A stretch of 31,734 nt of DNA from GCA-2724215 sp015660315. GTDB lineage: Bacteria > Latescibacterota > UBA2968 > UBA8231. Made by a program: the position numbers and the translations under genes. Shown piece after piece: positions 7,897 through 15,856 of the stretch (position 1 is the first letter of the stretch; the number at the start of each line of letters is the position of its first letter). Location of the stretch: contig JAPYQE010000046.1 in the NCBI GenBank assembly GCA_029941315.1, positions 1-31,734 on the forward strand. The letters are read 5' to 3'. The notes under the pieces were generated by a model. That model had not been told where the DNA came from. It worked only from the letters and a program-made list of their open reading frames with translations, and did not search any database.

Positions 7897-8631
7897 ATGT
7901 TGAGCAATGAAGAAATCGTTCGCTTCCACGAGGAAGGCTACCTCGTTTTCGAGCGCCTGATCGACGGTGACAGGCTTGCGCATTATCTCGCTGTCTGCGA
8001 CGAGCTCGTTGCCCGGGGCAACGGGCTAACAGCGCCTATCCCACATTTTTCGCTCGAACTCGGCTCCGACAACGCACCGATCCCCGGCCTCTTGCACAAG
8101 GTGCAGGGCGTCTGCCAGATCGAAGCGCGCATCCTCGCGCTGGCCTGCGAGCAAGCTATCGTCGACCGCGTCGCCGCCTTGCTTGGGAAAGAACTCGACT
8201 GCTTCGGCAGCAAGTTCTTTCCCAAGCTCGCCGGCGGCACCTCGACGCACTGGCACCAGGACAATTATTATTTTGGCACCACCTCCGATCAGATCATCTC
8301 CTGCGGCATTTACCTACAGGACGCCGATCTAGAAAACGGCTGCCTGCAAGTCGTGCCCGGCAGCCATCTTTCGGGCGAAATCGCCGAGCACCAAAGCACC
8401 CCATCAATGCACGGCAGTTGGACGCAAATCGAAGAAGCAAAAGCTGTCGCCCTACCGATGCCGGCCGGCACCGTCGCCCTTTTCTCGGCCAACCTGCTGC
8501 ACGGCACCGTCGATAACCAGAGCGAGCGCACCCGCTACAGCATGGCCTGGCACTATATTCCCGGCGAGTTGGCTCTGGAGCGCTTTCCGCGCGGGGACTA
8601 CGAAGACCGGCACCTTGTACGCAAAGGTTGA
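7897..8631 (+). CDS. Phytanoyl-CoA dioxygenase (PhyH) family protein
   Basis: A 244-residue Fe(II)/2-oxoglutarate-dependent oxygenase of the PhyH family. It opens with the family's FHEEGYLVFERLI segment (10-22). The facial triad is clear: His120-Gln-Asp122 in STHWHQDNYYF, and distal His202 in LLHGTVDNQSERTR, where Arg211 or Arg213 should bind the 2-oxoglutarate carboxylate. GCLQVVPGSH (148-157) is the conserved turn before the second beta-sheet. Substrates of bacterial PhyH proteins vary widely, so only 'hydroxylase or related oxidation' is justified. GGAG lies nine bases before the ATG, four bases after the DUF5683 stop. It appears complete, in contrast to the decayed PhyH copy at about 18.2 kb. 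Confidence 0.93.
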   Translation: MLSNEEIVRFHEEGYLVFERLIDGDRLAHYLAVCDELVARGNGLTAPIPHFSLELGSDNAPIPGLLHKVQGVCQIEARILALACEQAIVDRVAALLGKELDCFGSKFFPKLAGGTSTHWHQDNYYFGTTSDQIISCGIYLQDADLENGCLQVVPGSHLSGEIAEHQSTPSMHGSWTQIEEAKAVALPMPAGTVALFSANLLHGTVDNQSERTRYSMAWHYIPGELALERFPRGDYEDRHLVRKG

Positions 8632-8646
8632 GCAGAGAAGCCCACC

Positions 8647-9015
8647 ATGGCCAAACGCGTTGTAGTCGTCGAAGACGAGGGCATCACCGCCCTTAACCTG
8701 CAAGCCGTCCTTTAAAAAAACGGGTACGAGGTGCCCTTCAGGGCCATCTTTGGTGCAGACGCGTTCTACTATGTCGAAGAAGTGTCGCCCGACCTAGTGC
8801 TACTCGACATCAAGCTCGCCGGCACCTTGGACGGGATTCAGACCGGGCGCGAAATCCGCAAAAACCATCCTCAGATCGCGCTGATCTACATCACTTGCTA
8901 CTTGCAGCAGAATGTCCGTGACCTCGCGGCGGAGACCAATCCTTCGGGTTATCTGATAAAGCCAATTACTAAGAACGCCCTGCTCAAAGCAGTGGCCGAT
9001 GCGTTAGAGGAATAG
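8647..9015 (+). pseudogene. Response-regulator receiver domain with in-frame stop
   Basis: Read from the ATG at 8647, the frame encodes a single CheY-like receiver domain of about 122 codons, but codon 23 is TAA (8713-8715). The two halves are in the same frame. Before the stop comes RVVVVEDEGITALNLQAVL with the acidic pair Glu-Asp. After it comes KNGYEV, the phosphoacceptor Asp in DLVLLDIKLAG, the switch Thr in IYITCYL and the Lys in LIKPIT. All receiver residues are therefore conserved and the only defect is the stop, explained by one GAA-to-TAA change. Restart at the GTG at 8731 would make a protein lacking beta-1 and the acidic pair. It may be a recent pseudogene, a sequencing error or, less likely, readthrough. 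There is no output domain. It lies 15 bases after the PhyH gene. Confidence 0.85.
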
Positions 9016-9279
9016 AGACTCCCTCTAATACACAAATGCCATGGCAATCGGTCTCTCGTCAGAGACACCACCTTGAATGATCAGCGCGTTGGGGTCCCCG
9101 TTAAGTTTTCCTTGATTCCCATCTTCAACAGAGTATCTTTACGGCCAGTGCTCGCGAAGGGAGCCGCCAGTCCGCGGAAAGGGCCGTGCCCGCCTTCACC
9201 TCTCGAAACTTCCACAGAGACCAACTTCTTTCCGCCTGAAAAAAGCGAACTCCAGGCGCGTATAGGAAGGAGTTGTGCC

Positions 9280-10602
9280 ATGTCTGTACAACAAATCATC
9301 AAACACAATCTCGAGCAGTACAAAAAGCGGGCTAAAGATCTGCTCAAAGCCTACCAATCCGGCGACCGCGAAGCTATCGCGCTTGTTTGCAAGCATGTAC
9401 CTCGTCTGGACGAAACCACCGATTCGCAAAGCGAGATCGTCCTGACTGAGGCCCAGCATGTCATAGCATGCCAGCACTTGTTCAAAGACTGGAACTGGCT
9501 ACGCGCAGTTTCGACGCTGGACTGCGGGCTACTGATTCACTGTAGAAACCGCGAGTTGATGACCTTACTGCGCGAAACCGATGCGAGGGACCTTGCCATA
9601 TCGCTCTCGCAGTTTTCTGATGCCCTGAGAGAGCGATTTCTGGACTGTGTGTCGGAGCGGTCGCGGGGTTTTCTCATCGAAGAAATGAGTTTTCTCGGAC
9701 CGCTGTCTGCAGAGCAAGTGGAGGATTCACAGCGACGTCTTATGCTGAATGCCGCCGCGTTAGCTGCAGCAGGACAACTCACCTGGCCCAATGACAAAGA
9801 GGAATTAACTGCGGAGCATGAGGAGAAACTATCTGTCGATGGCCTATTTCCGAATCTCGTTGCCCTGGCCGCCAAGCCGCTAGAGGAGATGAGCCTCGAC
9901 GAGATTATAAAGCTGTGGCGCGATATCGCAGACCTGGCTAGACGGGAAGGCATCATGGCACTCGATGCGATCGACGCTTCGCCCTTGGTGCGCGAGGCAT
10001 TGATCTTGATGGTCGACGGCACTGAACCTCCGTTGATCGAAGATCTTCTGGAAACGCGCAGTCGGCACGCATTACTAGGTGGACAGGAGATCCGCTGCAA
10101 GATGGTCATTGGGGCGCTGTTGGCTATTCTGTCCGGCGACAATCCCCGCATCGTCCACCACAAACTTTTAACCTTTTTCGTGGACTATCGCGCACCGGTA
10201 TCTGGGGCCGAACGCCCTCAGCAAAGGGAAACACAGGAGATTCAGGCCCGTCTCGACAAACGCCTGCAACAGAATCTGGCCGAAATGGACTATGGAGAAA
10301 TCGCCGCACTCTTCACCGACATGGCCTATTTGAGACGCCAGGTGGGATTCGCTCCGTTACACGCACTAGTTGAAAAGGCAAACTACCCGTTGATGCGTCT
10401 TGGGTTAGAGCGAATCGCTGCTGGAGACGCTCCCCAGCAGATTATTGCCGTACTCAAAGAACAGATGAAAAGAGAGTTGCAGGAGGCCAGGGTGCGCTAC
10501 CGGGCAGTCATTGCCGGTGCCATGGCGGTGCAATCAGGTATGAACCCACAGGAAACAGAGCGCCACGTGCGCGAAGCATCTGCCCAAAATGAATGGATTT
10601 AA
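9280..10602 (+). CDS. Soluble FliG-C-like / MotA-loop-like fusion protein
   Basis: A 440-residue protein without signal peptide or membrane segment. Residues 15-78 (AKDLLKAYQSGDREAI...TEAQHVIACQ...WNWLRAV) match the helical segment often placed before ankyrin repeats. Residues 92-168 resemble the FliG C-terminal domain that faces the stator: LMTLLRETDARDLAISL, RERFLDCVSERSRGFLIEEM, then LGPLSAEQVEDSQRRLM and LAAAGQLTW, with an acidic pair (Glu134-Glu135) where FliG has Asp-Asp. Residues 208-260 look like the MotA cytoplasmic loop: LARREGIMALD and LILMVDGTEPPLIEDLLETR. A second, weaker copy lies at 338-395 (LRRQVGFAPLHAL...LERIAAGDAPQQIIAVL). The four MotA membrane helices are absent. The start at 9280 is set by AAGGAG seven bases upstream; the frame is open to 9073 but unsupported. 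The domain calls are made by eye; the role is unknown. Confidence 0.8.
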   Translation: MSVQQIIKHNLEQYKKRAKDLLKAYQSGDREAIALVCKHVPRLDETTDSQSEIVLTEAQHVIACQHLFKDWNWLRAVSTLDCGLLIHCRNRELMTLLRETDARDLAISLSQFSDALRERFLDCVSERSRGFLIEEMSFLGPLSAEQVEDSQRRLMLNAAALAAAGQLTWPNDKEELTAEHEEKLSVDGLFPNLVALAAKPLEEMSLDEIIKLWRDIADLARREGIMALDAIDASPLVREALILMVDGTEPPLIEDLLETRSRHALLGGQEIRCKMVIGALLAILSGDNPRIVHHKLLTFFVDYRAPVSGAERPQQRETQEIQARLDKRLQQNLAEMDYGEIAALFTDMAYLRRQVGFAPLHALVEKANYPLMRLGLERIAAGDAPQQIIAVLKEQMKRELQEARVRYRAVIAGAMAVQSGMNPQETERHVREASAQNEWI

Positions 10603-10841
10603 TAGTAATAAAAATCCCTTGGCGGACGGAGTTTCGGCGGGGGCTTTTCATGCTACTGATAGATACCGTTGGGGACATTCAACGATCGTATATCTTCTCG
10701 ATCATCGTTCGGGCAAGAGCGTGGCTCGAACACTTTACAACGCGTTATTTTTTCTCGATCATCGTTCGGGCAAGAGCCGCGGCAGATGGGTTGCAATGAT
10801 GGCGGATTCCCCCCAACGGTATGAGACCTACTTTGCCGATC
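10603..10841. other. Convergent intergenic region with 26-bp repeats
   Basis: This gap separates two convergent genes and holds a pair of direct repeats (listed separately). Two short open frames cross it, but neither has a ribosome binding site and both translate the repeat as a duplicated peptide. I see no terminator with a T-run on either strand. Confidence 0.5.
10695..10777. repeat. Two exact 26-bp direct repeats 57 bp apart
   Basis: The 26-base unit beginning TTCTCGATCATCGTTCGGGC occurs at 10695-10720 and again at 10752-10777 with no mismatch; the spacer is 31 bases. The first copy can form an 8-bp hairpin with the spacer (GTTCGGGC with GCTCGAAC); the second cannot. No third copy is seen 57 bases to either side. 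The size is like a two-repeat CRISPR, but there are no cas genes and the unit has no clear internal dyad. Confidence 0.85.
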
Positions 10842-11192
10842 TTAGGAACTCTGCTCAAGCCGCTCGACGCGGTAGGTCAATAGCTTGAGTCGTTGGGAGG
10901 GGAAGATCGCTAGGCGGCGCTTGTGATAAGGTATGCGCACGTGACGGTCGCGCTCCAGATATACAAGCTCGCGTTCGATCTCGACGGAGAGCCGGTCGAA
11001 GAAGAACAAGAAAAGCGGATGCGCATTGAGCACGCTGCCGAGGCGGGCACCGCGGCCACGCGCCATCATCCGTACCCGGAAGCCGAGCTGCCGCATCCTC
11101 AGCAGGCTCGCGAAGCGCGCAAAGAGCACGAAGGCGGGATAGGCCAAGCAGAGCAAAAAACAAACGCCGATAGTGTAGAAGTAATAGCTCAT
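10842..11192 (-). CDS. Small membrane-anchored protein, unknown
   Basis: I do not recognise this 116-residue protein. It begins MSYYFYTIGVCFLLCLAYPA, giving a membrane helix at about residues 5-28. A strongly basic segment follows (RMRQLGFRVRMMARGRGARLG), then a hydrophobic patch with LFLFFFDRLSVEIERELVYL and a basic C-terminus. The topology suggests an N-terminal anchor with a cytoplasmic basic domain. GGGGAAA lies upstream of the ATG, and that purine-rich motif occurs twice in the 59-base gap after the giant FN3 gene. No terminator is visible in the gap, so it may be co-transcribed as the last gene behind that protein. Confidence 0.6.
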   Translation of the reverse strand: MSYYFYTIGVCFLLCLAYPAFVLFARFASLLRMRQLGFRVRMMARGRGARLGSVLNAHPLFLFFFDRLSVEIERELVYLERDRHVRIPYHKRRLAIFPSQRLKLLTYRVERLEQSS

Positions 11193-11251
11193 CGATTTCC
11201 CCTAAACGTTTCCCCCTAAATATTCCATATTGGCTGCATCTTTTCAAGTCC

Positions 11252-14200
11252 CTATTTGAGCAACGTCATTTTGCGCGTCTGGCTGAAGCCTGCTGTGGCC
11301 AGGCGATAGAAATACACTCCGCTGGCCACCGCCTGGTCCGCTTGGTCTCGCCCGTCCCAAGCTAAGCGATAAAAACCCGCCCCTTGCTGGCCGGAGACCA
11401 GTGTACGCACGCGCTGCCCCAGTATATCGTAGATCGACAATTCGACAATGGCTGCCTCCGGCAAGGCGTATTCGATACTCGTCGAAGGATTGAACGGGTT
11501 GGGGAAGTTGGCGAAGAGCGCATACTGATGCGGTAACAACCGCGCCGAACCCAATTGCGCCACCGCTCGCACCACCTCTCCCGATGAAGCGACATAACCC
11601 TCGGACAGATCGAATACCGCCTCGCTGTCCGCGCCCAAGAGGCGGAAATCTAACTCGGCCAACAGACCACGACCCGAAACCGCCTCACCTTCCGTCAAAC
11701 CATTGCCGACCACCAACTGGCCGGGGCGCTGGTAGAGCACCGAAAATAGCGGTGCATGGCCACCCTGGCTTTCGAGCAGGGCCCCGACGCCGGGGCGCGC
11801 ACCCTCGAAGACCACCTGGGACGGATCGTATTGCAGGGCCGCGCCATAGGCTTTGAGCGCTTCGGCCCCGTCGGCCCATATCCGCACTGTAATGCGCCGT
11901 TGCTCAGCTCTCGTCCCGCCTAGCGCTTCTAATCCGAAACGGACCTCGGCGTCTATCTGGCCCGATGCGGCCCAGCGTTTGCCGGCTGCAGTCTTGCCAA
12001 AGTTGTCGGCAAACGCGAAGAAGTCACCCAAGCTAACCGTGCCATCACCATCGAGATCAAAGGCCGCGGCTGCACCATCGGCGGTGCTACCGAAGAAGTC
12101 GACGAAGAGGAAAAAATCGTCGAAGAGTACGCTGCCGTCGCCGTTAAAATCGCCGACTAAAGCAACACTGAGGACAGCAAATTCCTCGGTGGCGGAAAAC
12201 GCGCCGACCAGACTGCCCTCGACGGCGCGGACCCGCCAGTAATAGGTCGCCCCCTCGCTCAATTTGCGGTCGATGGTCCAGGCTGTCTGGCCGGTACCGG
12301 CATCACCGGCCCCCTCGGCCAGCCCCGAGATCGAAGCGGTGGCATTTGAAAAATTGGCCTGGGTCGACACCTGTATCGTATAGGTCAACGTCGCGCCGGT
12401 ATTAAAGGGACGGGCGTTGGCAAAGACCAAGGTCGGTGAGAGGACCTCACCCGAACGGCTCAACTCAATAGGTGTCGTCGGCGCCGCCGAAGAAGTCGGC
12501 GTGGCCGCAACCGAGGCGGAAACCGTGCTCTCGTTCGGCGGGTTTTGCCGGTCGATGGCCGTGACCTGGTATTCATAAGCCGCGTCGTTACTGACATTCA
12601 GGTCGGCGAAATTATTGTCGCGGATGCCCGAGCCGATCAACGCAAAGTCGGCGGTGCCGACACGGCGATAGACATTAAAACCGTTGAGGTCGAGTTCGAG
12701 CGCTGCGTCCCAGGCGAGCAGCACCTGACGGTTGCCGATCGTCGCAGCCAGGGCAAAGGGCGCCGAGGGCGCGGTAGTATCAGCTTCGGCCAAGGTCGTA
12801 AAACCGAGCGTGTCGCTCTCGGTTGGCCGGTTATTAGCCCGGTCGACCGAGCCGACGATATAAAAATAGGTCGTCGCCGGCTGTAGATTCGTTAGCGTCA
12901 TCTCGTGCGCGGTCAGGTCCTTGGTATCGCCGACTGTAAAGTCAAATAGCGCCTTGTCGAAGCCGAACTCAATGAAGCTATCGGCCAACTCGTCGGTGTT
13001 CCAGGTGATGATCGCAGCGGAATCGGCGGCGACGGCGCGGATATCGGTGATGACCGGCGGCAGCAGGTCGGCCATCGCGTCGGTCGAAAACTCTAGGAGC
13101 TGGCTGGTCGTTGGTCCATTGTTGCTCAAGTCCGATGACGAAACCTGCACATAGTAGGTCGTCGCCGCGATCAAATTATTCAGCGAAATCTCGTGTACCT
13201 GGCCCGTCGTCGGCAACTCGCGGATAAAACCCAACTCCGCCGTTGGACCGAATTCAACGACTCCGGTCGCGTCTTCGTCGGTACGCCACTGTATCGTCGC
13301 ACTGCGGTCGTTTTTGTAGATCGCTGTCGGTTGGGTGATCATAATGGGCGCCGTCAAATCTAAATCGGGATTGGTACTAAATACCGCCTCAGCGCTTTGC
13401 GTGCTGCCATTGCCGACCGCATCGCTCGAGCCAACGATGTATTTATAGGTCGCGCCGGCTGCCAAGTTGCTCAGCGTCAATTTGTGTTTGAATGTATTTG
13501 TACCCGAGCTAGTTTCCTCGTCGCGCGCACTGGTGCCAAACTCCACCACACTCGTCGCCGGCTCGTCCGTCTCCCATTCGATAATGGCCGTATCGTGCGT
13601 CTTAGACGTGACCGTCGGCCCCGAGAGAATCACCGGGAATTGCGTATCGGGCACATTGTCGGTGGTAAAAGCGCCAGCGCCACCGGGCGGTTGCAGCGTC
13701 TTCGCTCTTTTAGCGGAGGCGAGACTCGGCTCAAAACTCGTCGTTTTGCCATTGGCGCCCGTCACCTCAATGCCATACTCGTAGGCCGTACCCGATTCCA
13801 AGCCCGAAATGATGATGCTGTGTTCGCGGGTAAAACGCAAGGCCCCATCGGCAGTGCGATCGACGATCTCGAATTCGTCGGGCGTGCCGTAGGTGCCGCC
13901 GCTGGTGCCGAAGAAAACCGTTGCCTTAGTCTCGACGTCGGTGGCAAAGCGCACCACGGCCAAGACGTCGCGGATCACCACCACCGGGCCTTCGATAATG
14001 ACCGGCGGCAGCGTATCACCCGCCGCCGAAGTGCGCAATTTGAGATCGCGGCTCCACTGGTCATTGCCGTCCGGGCCGGTGCTCAGCGTATCGCCCGCCA
14101 GCGATACCACGCGGATGCGATAGCGATAGGTGCTTGAAGAGTTGAGGCCCGCGAGCGTCAAACTGTGCGCGTTGAGCACATCGCCGGAGGCCGCGCTCCA

Positions 14201-15634
14201 GTCGTAAATAACCTCTTCGCCCTCCGGGCCCTCGCGGACCAGACCGTAGTCGACCAAGGCACCGGCGAGCTGGTTGAGACGAAAATTGATAATTGCCCCG
14301 TCGGCGCTGATGACCCGTTGCGGTGGTCCGAGAAAGCGCAGCGGCACATCCTCTTTTTTGGTGCGAAAGGTGCCGAGCTTGATGATAATCGCCTGCTCTT
14401 CGGTCATCAGACCCTGCGTGATCAGGTCGTCCACGTCGACCAAACGCGAAGTTACGCGGTATTTGTATTGCGTCCCCAGCAACAAATCCTCGACCGAAGC
14501 CAAATGCACCAACGACCCCGTACCGTCGAAGACAGCGACGTCCTCGGCGAAATCCTCGTCGATCAAGGCCACAGCGAAACGCGTATCGGCCGGCCGGTTG
14601 GTAAACCAGGTCGCCGTCGCCGCCATCGGCGTGCTCTGGATATCGAGATCGGTACCTACCGCCGCGCGCAGATCCGGCGCCAACCGCGTGCGGAAAAGCC
14701 CGCTTTCCACCGGGCTAAAACGGCCCGCCAGACTGATCGAACGAATTTCGTATTCGTATTGCGTATTGGCCGGTAAACCCGTCAGGACAAAAGAATGACT
14801 GCGATTGCGCAGTGCAATGTCCAGCTCAGCTAAAAGCGCAGCCCGCTCCGTACTTAAAGAGGTAGCGAGCACAGCGTCCATCACCGCGATAGTTGCCGAC
14901 TCGGCTTCTATGCCGGCTGCCTGCAAAGTTTTCACTGCGGCGATATCGGCCACAATCCCATTTGTTCTTAATGGATTAGTAATTTCGGTCCAAACGCTGT
15001 CGCCAACCGCCCGGTAACGCAGCGTATCGTCAATGCCCGGCCAACGACTCTGCCAGGAGAGATTCGCGCCATCGTGGCGGCGTTTAACTGCAATATTAAA
15101 GAGCCGGTTGGCAAAGACGCGAATAAGGCGGACCCCGAATTCACCCACTGCATACGACAAAGTATCGGCATCGTTGACCGAGGCGTTGAGCTGGATCTGG
15201 GTCAGCGAGATAAAAGCGCCCTCCGCGGGCAGTTGGCTGCGCAATTCAAAACTCAACGTGCCCAAAAGCCCGGAGCCTACTCCCGGGGGGCCGCCCAATT
15301 GCGTGCCGCCGCTCTGGATTTCTAGCAAACCGCCGTCAACCGCCTCGGGAATGCCCGGCGGAGCTACCAGCCCCTCAAGCAGATCGCCTGGGGCAAACTC
15401 GACAAATGAAAACAACGAGGAATCGTAGCGGGCCACGAGCAAAGCGTGATTGGCCTCGACCGTCCCCTGTATCTCGACAGCGAGGTCGATGCGTTCACCG
15501 ACGGCCGGACCGCGGATCTCTGCGGGATCGACTACAACGCTAAAACCAGCGTTCGTCCCGGCGAGCACCGGTTTGGTTAATAGCGCGCAGAATAGCGCGA
15601 CGAGCTGTGTGGCTTTCCAGACGGTACTGCCCAT
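11252..15634 (-). CDS. Giant secreted FN3/dockerin/cohesin-like surface protein with sorting tail
   Basis: A 1460-residue exported protein on the minus strand. Residues 1-25 are a signal peptide (ALLTKPVLA^G). Residues 28-160 look like a cohesin-type beta-sandwich. From about 180 to 1155 runs a chain of fibronectin-III or purple-acid-phosphatase-N-like domains, best seen at 545-660, 665-755, 762-852, 858-947, 955-1045 and 1050-1155, several with an ATVFFG / SVVEFG / GVVEFG strand and an YKY/YYV strand. Residues 1158-1215 hold two dockerin-like calcium loops, DFNGDGSVLFDDF (1162-1174) and DLDGDGTVSLGDF (1193-1205). Residues 1230-1355 resemble a second cohesin-like domain. The last ~90 residues (NFPNPFNPSTSIEY, YDILGQRVRTLV, ASGVYFYRL, TRKMTLLK) are the FlgD-Ig/T9SS type-A-like tail. 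AAAGGA precedes the ATG. No catalytic domain is seen; adhesion or scaffolding is likely. Confidence 0.93.
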   Translation of the reverse strand: MGSTVWKATQLVALFCALLTKPVLAGTNAGFSVVVDPAEIRGPAVGERIDLAVEIQGTVEANHALLVARYDSSLFSFVEFAPGDLLEGLVAPPGIPEAVDGGLLEIQSGGTQLGGPPGVGSGLLGTLSFELRSQLPAEGAFISLTQIQLNASVNDADTLSYAVGEFGVRLIRVFANRLFNIAVKRRHDGANLSWQSRWPGIDDTLRYRAVGDSVWTEITNPLRTNGIVADIAAVKTLQAAGIEAESATIAVMDAVLATSLSTERAALLAELDIALRNRSHSFVLTGLPANTQYEYEIRSISLAGRFSPVESGLFRTRLAPDLRAAVGTDLDIQSTPMAATATWFTNRPADTRFAVALIDEDFAEDVAVFDGTGSLVHLASVEDLLLGTQYKYRVTSRLVDVDDLITQGLMTEEQAIIIKLGTFRTKKEDVPLRFLGPPQRVISADGAIINFRLNQLAGALVDYGLVREGPEGEEVIYDWSAASGDVLNAHSLTLAGLNSSSTYRYRIRVVSLAGDTLSTGPDGNDQWSRDLKLRTSAAGDTLPPVIIEGPVVVIRDVLAVVRFATDVETKATVFFGTSGGTYGTPDEFEIVDRTADGALRFTREHSIIISGLESGTAYEYGIEVTGANGKTTSFEPSLASAKRAKTLQPPGGAGAFTTDNVPDTQFPVILSGPTVTSKTHDTAIIEWETDEPATSVVEFGTSARDEETSSGTNTFKHKLTLSNLAAGATYKYIVGSSDAVGNGSTQSAEAVFSTNPDLDLTAPIMITQPTAIYKNDRSATIQWRTDEDATGVVEFGPTAELGFIRELPTTGQVHEISLNNLIAATTYYVQVSSSDLSNNGPTTSQLLEFSTDAMADLLPPVITDIRAVAADSAAIITWNTDELADSFIEFGFDKALFDFTVGDTKDLTAHEMTLTNLQPATTYFYIVGSVDRANNRPTESDTLGFTTLAEADTTAPSAPFALAATIGNRQVLLAWDAALELDLNGFNVYRRVGTADFALIGSGIRDNNFADLNVSNDAAYEYQVTAIDRQNPPNESTVSASVAATPTSSAAPTTPIELSRSGEVLSPTLVFANARPFNTGATLTYTIQVSTQANFSNATASISGLAEGAGDAGTGQTAWTIDRKLSEGATYYWRVRAVEGSLVGAFSATEEFAVLSVALVGDFNGDGSVLFDDFFLFVDFFGSTADGAAAAFDLDGDGTVSLGDFFAFADNFGKTAAGKRWAASGQIDAEVRFGLEALGGTRAEQRRITVRIWADGAEALKAYGAALQYDPSQVVFEGARPGVGALLESQGGHAPLFSVLYQRPGQLVVGNGLTEGEAVSGRGLLAELDFRLLGADSEAVFDLSEGYVASSGEVVRAVAQLGSARLLPHQYALFANFPNPFNPSTSIEYALPEAAIVELSIYDILGQRVRTLVSGQQGAGFYRLAWDGRDQADQAVASGVYFYRLATAGFSQTRKMTLLK

Positions 15635-15681
15635 GCTAATTCCTTTGCCGACGACTTGTGTGAGACGTCCGGGCCGGAGAA

Positions 15682-15718
15682 CGAATCCGGTAAATATCGA
15701 ATCCGGTAAATATCGAAT
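15682..15718. repeat. 16-bp tandem repeat in a divergent promoter region
   Basis: The unit CGAATCCGGTAAATAT occurs twice in direct tandem (15682-15697 and 15698-15713), followed by a partial third copy (CGAAT, 15714-15718). It sits about 50-85 bases upstream of the giant FN3 gene and about 140-175 bases upstream of the divergent lipoprotein gene. The spacing would suit binding of a regulator, but tandem slippage is equally possible. Confidence 0.8.
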
Positions 15719-15856
15719 TAATATAACGAATTAGGCCGCCGCATAGTAGACTTCGATCACACAGCCCCAGCAATATTATCGGCACGGCGCCAACTTGAAC
15801 CAGTTGCCGATAAGGCCTATGTTCTCAAGGTCTTATTCTCAACCTGAGGTTATGCC

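Noticed and set aside
8713..8715. Reassigned TAA codon (alternative genetic code)
   Set aside because: TAA ends several intact genes in the window, for example at 1220-1222 and 25157-25159, so a general reassignment is excluded.
9073..9279. 69-codon N-terminal extension of the FliG/MotA-like protein
   Set aside because: Composition is not protein-like and the ATG at 9280 has a near-perfect AAGGAG site at the right distance.
10695..10777. Mini-CRISPR array
   Set aside because: Only two repeats, no cas genes in the window and no dyad typical of CRISPR repeats; kept as an unexplained repeat.
10589..10888. Two short overlapping open frames with repeated peptides (LDHRSGKS, FSIIVRARA)
   Set aside because: The repetition comes from the 26-bp DNA repeat in every frame; no ribosome binding site supports either frame.
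13397..14137. 246-codon open frame antisense to the FN3 protein
   Set aside because: It lies opposite strongly supported repeat domains; long antisense frames are common in GC-rich genes.
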